A DNA stretch of 11,341 nt from Firmicutes bacterium UBA3914 (GTDB lineage Bacteria > Bacillota > Limnochordia > Darwinibacteriales > Darwinibacteriaceae). The notes below the pieces were generated by a model. It was not told the origin of the DNA. It saw only the letters and a program-made list of their open reading frames with translations, and searched no databases. Positions 7,741 to 11,341 of the stretch are shown piece by piece; position 1 is the stretch's first letter, and every line of letters begins with the position of its first letter. The DNA lies in contig DGEY01000085.1 of assembly GCA_002391385.1 (NCBI GenBank), positions 55,485-66,825 of the forward strand, in the 5' to 3' direction. The translations under genes were made by a program, and so were the position numbers.

Positions 7741-7778
7741 AAAAAACCGGGGGCTCTGGGCCTTACTCCGGTGCCCCC
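7741..7778 (-). terminator. Second terminator-like hairpin downstream of the RNA candidate
   Basis: Read on the minus strand, GGGGGC (7773-7778) pairs with GCCCCC (7749-7754) around an 18-base loop, and after two G residues comes a run of six T (7746-7741). The long loop and two-base gap make it weaker than the hairpin at 7797-7825. It may be a back-up terminator in tandem. Confidence 0.45.
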
Positions 7779-7796
7779 CTAGTTCGCTCCACTTGG

Positions 7797-7825
7797 CAAA
7801 AATCCCGTCCCCTTGGGGACGAGAT
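7797..7825 (-). terminator. Strong intrinsic terminator ending the minus-strand RNA candidate
   Basis: On the minus strand ATCTCGTCCCC (7825-7815) pairs with GGGGACGGGAT (7812-7802), eleven pairs with one G-U. Because only AA separates the arms, the innermost pairs probably open to form the loop. A T-run (7802-7798) follows immediately. It ends any transcript reading through from marR or starting in the gap after it. Confidence 0.82.
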
Positions 7826-7959
7826 CTTGTGCCGTCCAAATCGTTAGATGGAACACCTCTGGTCCATGATCAGCTGGCAGCTTGGAGGTGCCCTGCCATA
7901 ACCGGTTCCTGCCTGGCGCGCACCCTCCCCAGCTCGCTTGCGAGGCCTCTCTGTTATGG
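7797..7959 (-). ncRNA. Candidate structured RNA of unknown class
   Basis: No protein-coding frame here is convincing, but the minus strand folds well on inspection. CCATAAC (7959-7953) pairs with GTTATGG (7902-7896), enclosing a CTCG/CGAG stem-loop (7933-7944). GGGCACCTC (7893-7885) pairs with GAGGTGTTC (7859-7851), nine pairs including two G-U, enclosing about 25 bases. The 11-pair terminator at 7797-7825 follows. I could not match it to any riboswitch, T-box, SRP, tmRNA, RNase P or 6S signature I know. It could be an independent small RNA, a 3' UTR-derived RNA of the MATE-marR transcript, or a leader. A 13-codon frame starting with ATG at 7995 (MEINDEYDNEREP) ends in the CCATAAC arm, but it lacks a ribosome binding site. 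The 5' end is not known. Confidence 0.45.
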
Positions 7960-8018
7960 TTCCCTCTCGTTGTCGTATTCGTCATTGATCTCCATTTAGG
8001 CAGAGAAAAGCATGGCTG

Positions 8019-8489
8019 TCAGGGGCAGTTCGCGCTGAGCTTGCAGCCGGCGCAGCGGCCCGAGGGAGCTGTCGCCTGGCCCATCTTCACCAACAGCTTG
8101 AGGAACAGCTCCTGTTCTTCATCGTTCAGCCCGCTCAGCAGCTGATCATCACAGCTGCTCACAACCTGCAGCAAATGTGCCTGAAGCCCGGCCGCCTTGG
8201 GCGTAAGGTGTATGCGGTGGGCGCGCCCATCTTCCGGATCAGGCCGCCGCTCCACCAAACCCTCCTGAGTTAGTCTAGTGATGGCGCGCGTCGTGGTGGC
8301 TCCATCGACGTTCAACAGCCGAGAAAGCTCCTCTTGGCGCACTCCATCGCAGTGAAAGAGCTCCAGAAGGAACATGGCCTGGCCGCTGCCTACGCCATGC
8401 TCCTTGAGGCCATCAGCTACATGTTTCATGGTCATGCGATGCAAAATGGACAGCCAGCGGCCCACGGACCGCTCTGGGCATGTGTTCAT
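8019..8489 (-). CDS. MarR family transcriptional regulator with C-terminal cysteine cluster
   Basis: This 156-residue protein has the winged helix-turn-helix of MarR regulators, which bind DNA as dimers and usually release it on binding a small molecule or on oxidation. The helix-turn-helix covers RQEELSRLLNVDGATTTRAI (about 51-70) and the wing is RRPDPEDGRAHRIHLT (81-96). An N-terminal helical dimerisation region precedes it. The last residues, CAGCKLSANCP, hold C146, C149 and C155, a CX2CX5C cluster that could bind metal or sense redox; this is inference. I chose the second of two adjacent ATG codons (8489) because AGGAG lies seven bases upstream; the first (8492) would add one residue. It starts 20 bases after the upstream MATE gene, which it probably regulates together with itself. 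Confidence 0.92.
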   Translation of the reverse strand: MNTCPERSVGRWLSILHRMTMKHVADGLKEHGVGSGQAMFLLELFHCDGVRQEELSRLLNVDGATTTRAITRLTQEGLVERRPDPEDGRAHRIHLTPKAAGLQAHLLQVVSSCDDQLLSGLNDEEQELFLKLLVKMGQATAPSGRCAGCKLSANCP

Positions 8490-8509
8490 CATCCTTCTCC
8501 TCTCCACGG

Positions 8510-9889
8510 TCAAATGGCTGCTTCAGCCTGCCCCTGAGACAGCACGGCCCGTTTGCGGATACGGCTGCGGGCGTAGAAGAAGCTGGCTACCTGCCCCAGT
8601 CCAGCTATGGTCCAGGTCACCGGGTACACCGCAAACAGCACCAGTTGGGTGGGATACAGCCTGAACACCGTGGCCAGCCAGACAATGCGCAGCAGGCAGG
8701 CGCCCACCAGCGTGGAGAGCATGGGAAGTACCGAGTAGCCCATGGCTCTGGTCAGCCCTGGGAAGACGTTCATGATGCCGCAGGTGAAGTACAAAGACAT
8801 GAGTACCTTCATCCGCCGCATGCCCAGCTCGATCACCGCGGGATCGGTGGTGTAAAAGGCCAGCAGCGTGCGGCCAAAGGAGAGGGTGATTCCGCCTAGA
8901 ATCAGCCACGTCACGAACACCAAAGCGGTGCAGTTTTTGGCGATCCGGTCAATGCGGTCGTAATCCTCCGCGCCCATGCTTTGGCCGGTAAAAGTTATCG
9001 CAGCCTGGTAGTAAGCGTTCATAGGTGTAGCCACCAGGTTTTCCACGTTAGACGAGGCAGCGCTGGCCGCCACCATGGTGGTGCCGAAGGAGTTCACCGC
9101 CGACTGAATCAGCACGTTGGATATTGAAAAGAGTACGCTTTGCAGCCCCGCGGGCACCCCGATCCTCAGAAGCTGTACGAGCTTCTGACGGTGGATCTTC
9201 AGCCTCTGCCATTGAAAACGCAGAGCTCCCTCCTGCCTCGACAAAGAGATCATGATCAGTATCAGGGCCAAATACTGGGAGATGACGGTTGCCCAGCCCA
9301 CGCCGGCCACACCCAGGCGCAGCACGGCGACGAAGAACAGGTTGAACACCACGTTCACGGCGCCGCTCACCACCAAGAAATACATGGGCCTTCTGGAATC
9401 GCCCACCGCCCGGAGGATAGCTGCCCCGAAGTTAAAGACCATGCTGGCGGGCATCCCGGCGAAAACGATACGCATATATAAAGTAGAAAGACCGATGATG
9501 TCTTCGGGAGTCCCCATCCAGCGCAAAAGGGGAGCGCAGAAGCTGAGGCCGATGGCGGTGGCCACCCCGCCGCCGATCAGGCTGACGGCGATGGATGTAT
9601 GCACCGACTGCCGGATCCCCTCCACCCGGCGGGCCCCGTAGTCTTGAGCTACAATCACTGCGGTGCCTACCGACAGACCCATAAACAAGTTGACGATGAG
9701 GTTAAACAAAGAGCCTGTGGCCCCCACCGCCGCCAGGGCCCTGGCCCCTTCGAAACGCCCCACCACGATCATGTCCGCTGCATTAAAGACCAGCTGCAGC
9801 AGGTTGACCGCCATGATGGGCAGGGCAAACATCACCATTTGACCGACTAATGCCCTATTAGTGCTTGGAAAATGTTCTCTTGCTCTCAT
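8510..9889 (-). CDS. MATE family efflux transporter (minus-strand copy, paired with marR)
   Basis: This 459-residue polytopic membrane protein is a second MATE exporter. Diagnostic stretches are ALPIMAVNLLQLVFNAADMI near the start, VGRFEGARALAAVGATGS, GLSVGTAVIVAQDYGARR, the second-lobe opening LRIGVPAGLQSVLFS and FTGQSMGAEDYDR. About twelve hydrophobic segments are visible. It is clearly a homologue of the plus-strand MATE protein but diverged at most positions, so it is not a recent duplicate. The ATG at 9889 follows GGGGAA closely; an in-frame TTG directly before it is an alternative start. The marR gene follows after 20 bases, an arrangement typical of drug-inducible efflux. I found no clear promoter or convincing operator in the 100 bases upstream. 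Substrate unknown. Confidence 0.94.
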   Translation of the reverse strand: MRAREHFPSTNRALVGQMVMFALPIMAVNLLQLVFNAADMIVVGRFEGARALAAVGATGSLFNLIVNLFMGLSVGTAVIVAQDYGARRVEGIRQSVHTSIAVSLIGGGVATAIGLSFCAPLLRWMGTPEDIIGLSTLYMRIVFAGMPASMVFNFGAAILRAVGDSRRPMYFLVVSGAVNVVFNLFFVAVLRLGVAGVGWATVISQYLALILIMISLSRQEGALRFQWQRLKIHRQKLVQLLRIGVPAGLQSVLFSISNVLIQSAVNSFGTTMVAASAASSNVENLVATPMNAYYQAAITFTGQSMGAEDYDRIDRIAKNCTALVFVTWLILGGITLSFGRTLLAFYTTDPAVIELGMRRMKVLMSLYFTCGIMNVFPGLTRAMGYSVLPMLSTLVGACLLRIVWLATVFRLYPTQLVLFAVYPVTWTIAGLGQVASFFYARSRIRKRAVLSQGQAEAAI

Positions 9890-9953
9890 CAAGTTCCCCG
9901 GTCCTTTCCTCGATCATTGCTTGTCTGCTCTTCAGGCATTCCCCCTTTTCCCC

Positions 9954-9986
9954 GTAGAAATCCACCCCATCTAGACGATGGGGCGG
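9954..9986 (-). terminator. Probable terminator after the L,D-transpeptidase gene
   Basis: On the minus strand CCGCCCCATC (9986-9977) pairs with GATGGGGTGG (9971-9962), ten pairs including one G-U, with loop GTCTA. It starts five bases after the transpeptidase stop. The following ATTTCTAC is only modestly T-rich, so termination strength is uncertain. Confidence 0.6.
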
Positions 9987-9990
9987 CGCA

Positions 9991-10764
9991 TTAGTAAACA
10001 AACACTGTTGTTCCCCGCTTGATAAAAGAGTAGAACCAGCGGGCGTCCTCCATGGAAAGCCGGATGCAGCCGGCGGAGCGCCTCTGCCCTAAGGTGAAAT
10101 CCAGGATGGTGTGTTTTTTGTCCATGGGCAGGCCATGGAACAAGTAGGGGCCATGAAACCGAACCCAGTTTTCTGCTCCTTGACCAGAACTTTCCACATA
10201 AAACCATTCGCCGCGCTCCGCGATCTCATGGAGCCCCCGTATGGTAGGGGAAATGTTCCTCCCGGTGGCGCAGAGCATGGTGCGCACCAGCTCCCAGCTG
10301 CCCTGGCCGCCTGTGAACACATGGGTGAGCTGCCTGTCAAGATCCACCCAGACCAGCTGATCCGTCTTGGAGGTGAACCCCCGCACGTTCACATACTCTT
10401 CAACCAACCGCCTGGGCAGTCGATAGCTGTTGGTTTCCGGATCACTGGGGATGGCCAGCGTTCCGTCGCGCACCCAACCTTCCCGGCCGTCTCCGGCCCG
10501 AATCAAGTACCACTGGAAGCCGTGGTCGCGGACAACCTCCACTGTCTCCCCGGCATGGAAGGTGCAGGTTCTGCTTCCCCCACCGTCCCAGGAGCTGTAG
10601 GCCGGAGTGTCTGTGAGCACTTCGGCCATAACCACCGACGGCCTAACCAGGTCATCCCAATCAGGAGCCGCTTCCAGCATTGTAAACCTCGCCGTTTGCG
10701 CCAGGACACAGGAGCTGACGGCAAATACCACGAGACAGGCTGCAAGGCATCTCATGACAGACAC
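9991..10764 (-). CDS. Exported L,D-transpeptidase (YkuD domain) with SH3-like domain
   Basis: This 257-residue protein is a predicted extracytoplasmic peptidoglycan cross-linking enzyme. YkuD enzymes form 3-3 links between meso-diaminopimelate residues through a catalytic cysteine. After the signal peptide comes an SH3-like domain (about 45-100, ending in REGWV), then the YkuD domain (about 135-257). The active site is visible as HGPYLFHGLP (204-213), with H210, and RRSAGCIRL (228-236), with S230, C233 and R235; alanine replaces the histidine often found in SHGC. The start is GTG at 10762-10764, with GGAGG seven bases upstream; longer in-frame extensions would bury the signal peptide. The signal region MRCLAACLVVFAVSSCVLAQ could be cut after VLA, or, because VSSC resembles a lipobox, the protein could be lipid-anchored at C19. 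It follows a membrane-protein gene after 90 bases. Confidence 0.93.
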   Translation of the reverse strand: MSVMRCLAACLVVFAVSSCVLAQTARFTMLEAAPDWDDLVRPSVVMAEVLTDTPAYSSWDGGGSRTCTFHAGETVEVVRDHGFQWYLIRAGDGREGWVRDGTLAIPSDPETNSYRLPRRLVEEYVNVRGFTSKTDQLVWVDLDRQLTHVFTGGQGSWELVRTMLCATGRNISPTIRGLHEIAERGEWFYVESSGQGAENWVRFHGPYLFHGLPMDKKHTILDFTLGQRRSAGCIRLSMEDARWFYSFIKRGTTVFVY

Positions 10765-10854
10765 GGCCGTTCCTCCATGAATATAGGGTTCTTTGATCTC
10801 TTTCGCTAATCGTGGGCCTAGTCCTGCGCTGCCAGAAATTTTCACAGCTCTGCT

Positions 10855-11247
10855 TCAGCCTCTTTTCAAAAGCCCTCCCATCATGCCGCCGAGCATGGCC
10901 ACAAAGAGCATGCGCAGAAGCTTCTGCCACCACAGCCAAGTGAGGAGAGCAATATCCGCAGAACCCAAAAAGCCGAGCAGCACAAAGGAGGCCAGCCCCA
11001 CCGCAATCCCGTGTATCCAGGCCTTCTTCAGGCACTTTTTGCCGGACCAGGCAGCCCCCGCAAACACCGCCAGGTGGGCCAGAAGATTGAGGAGGTTGGG
11101 TGCCGCCTGCCAGGGGAGGAAATATACTGCTAAGGCTAGCCCCAGGGAAGTGAGGAGCAGCAGAGCCAAGGCCACCGCCGTGCCCTGCAGCACCGCCATG
11201 GGCTGCAGCCAAAAGCCTGCGGTGTCCAGGTTGTTCCGCTTTTTCAT
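10855..11247 (-). CDS. Small four-helix membrane protein, TIGR04086 (YrzE-like) family
   Basis: This 130-residue protein has a basic N-terminus (MKKRNN) and four hydrophobic segments: about 14-43, 49-68, 80-98 and 109-126, the last ending in GGMMGGLLKRG. Length, topology and glycine placement resemble the TIGR04086 family of uncharacterised Bacillota membrane proteins; this assignment is from recognition and is moderately sure. No catalytic motif is visible and no function is proposed. I chose the ATG at 11245-11247 because GGGGTGA lies five bases upstream; a GTG at 11256 overlaps that site. A terminator at 11281-11311 separates it from any upstream gene, so it should have its own promoter in the roughly 30 bases between, or be reached by read-through. 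It may be co-transcribed with the L,D-transpeptidase. Confidence 0.75.
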   Translation of the reverse strand: MKKRNNLDTAGFWLQPMAVLQGTAVALALLLLTSLGLALAVYFLPWQAAPNLLNLLAHLAVFAGAAWSGKKCLKKAWIHGIAVGLASFVLLGFLGSADIALLTWLWWQKLLRMLFVAMLGGMMGGLLKRG

Positions 11248-11280
11248 GGAGATCACCCCATCAAACCTATGCCTCGTACA

Positions 11281-11311
11281 GAAAAGTATGCAGCCCCTTG
11301 GGGGGCTGCAT
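11281..11311 (-). terminator. Terminator of a minus-strand transcript entering from the right
   Basis: ATGCAGCCCC (11288-11297) and GGGGCTGCAT (11302-11311) form a perfect ten-pair stem with a four-base loop. On the minus strand it is followed by ACTTTTC, giving a short U-run, whereas the plus strand has none. The gene it ends lies outside the window; the remaining 30 bases are too few to identify it. Confidence 0.78.
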
Positions 11312-11341
11312 TCTGGACAACCGCAGAGTTTAGCCTACTCG

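Noticed and set aside
7797..7900. T-box riboswitch ending in a CGTCCCC/GGGGACG terminator
   Set aside because: The terminator resembles those of T-box leaders, but the conserved GGUGG-N-ACCGCG antiterminator sequence is absent and no aminoacyl-tRNA synthetase or amino-acid gene follows.
7779..7985. Small frames on both strands in the marR/methyltransferase gap (also 7793-7999 and 7882-8145)
   Set aside because: No ribosome binding sites and no protein-like composition; the stretch is better explained by RNA base pairing and terminators.
9918..9938. Imperfect inverted repeat TGCTTG...CAGGCA as a MarR operator upstream of MATE
   Set aside because: Only five of six arm positions match and no promoter elements were found beside it; chance is a fair explanation.
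10780..10785. Possible -10 box TATATT upstream of the L,D-transpeptidase gene
   Set aside because: No matching -35 box lies 16-18 bases upstream, and it does not fit a sporulation sigma consensus clearly.

Overview
This window looks like a chromosomal segment of a moderately GC-rich member of the Bacillota (Firmicutes), probably clostridial. The grounds are a HelD-type RNA polymerase-associated ATPase, a short membrane protein resembling the TIGR04086 (YrzE-like) family, a YkuD L,D-transpeptidase with an SH3-like domain, MATE/MarR gene pairing, strong AGGAGG-type ribosome binding sites and several GTG or TTG starts. No rRNA, tRNA, insertion sequence, phage gene or CRISPR array was seen. Genes are tightly packed and nearly all lie on the minus strand; one MATE transporter gene is on the plus strand.

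Region 1 to 3606 (minus) reads as one operon: a histidine-phosphatase (phosphoglycerate mutase-like) gene, then a SagB/ThcOx-type nitroreductase-fold oxidoreductase, then helD, which runs off the left edge without its last few dozen codons. The spacers are 13 and 4 bases. Region 3607 to 5190 (plus) holds a near-consensus promoter (TTGACA, 17 bases, TAGAAT), a short leader with a hairpin and U-run, a MATE efflux gene with an excellent ribosome binding site, and a terminator whose stem contains the stop codon.

Region 5195 to 7531 (minus) is a probable three-gene operon: an isoprenylcysteine methyltransferase-like membrane protein, a GNAT acetyltransferase and a DUF1848 protein. The last two overlap by four bases (ATGA). 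Region 7532 to 8018 has no convincing gene. It does hold a compact, well-paired RNA candidate on the minus strand that ends in an 11-bp hairpin plus U-run, followed by a second terminator-like hairpin.

Region 8019 to 9889 (minus) is a two-gene unit in which a second, divergent MATE transporter precedes a MarR-family regulator, so the regulator gene is distal. The MarR protein ends in a CX2C-X5-C cluster. Region 9954 to 11247 (minus) carries a small four-helix membrane protein, an exported L,D-transpeptidase and its terminator. The right edge has a perfect 10-bp terminator hairpin for a transcript entering from outside the window.

Most of the window is ordinary accessory and housekeeping content: drug or metabolite export with local regulation, envelope maintenance and RNA polymerase recycling. 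The parts least explained by known families are the unidentified structured RNA at 7797 to 7959, the terminator-like hairpin in the MATE leader at 3729 to 3755, the DUF1848/GNAT/methyltransferase operon, and the stand-alone SagB-like enzyme with no visible peptide-modification partners.
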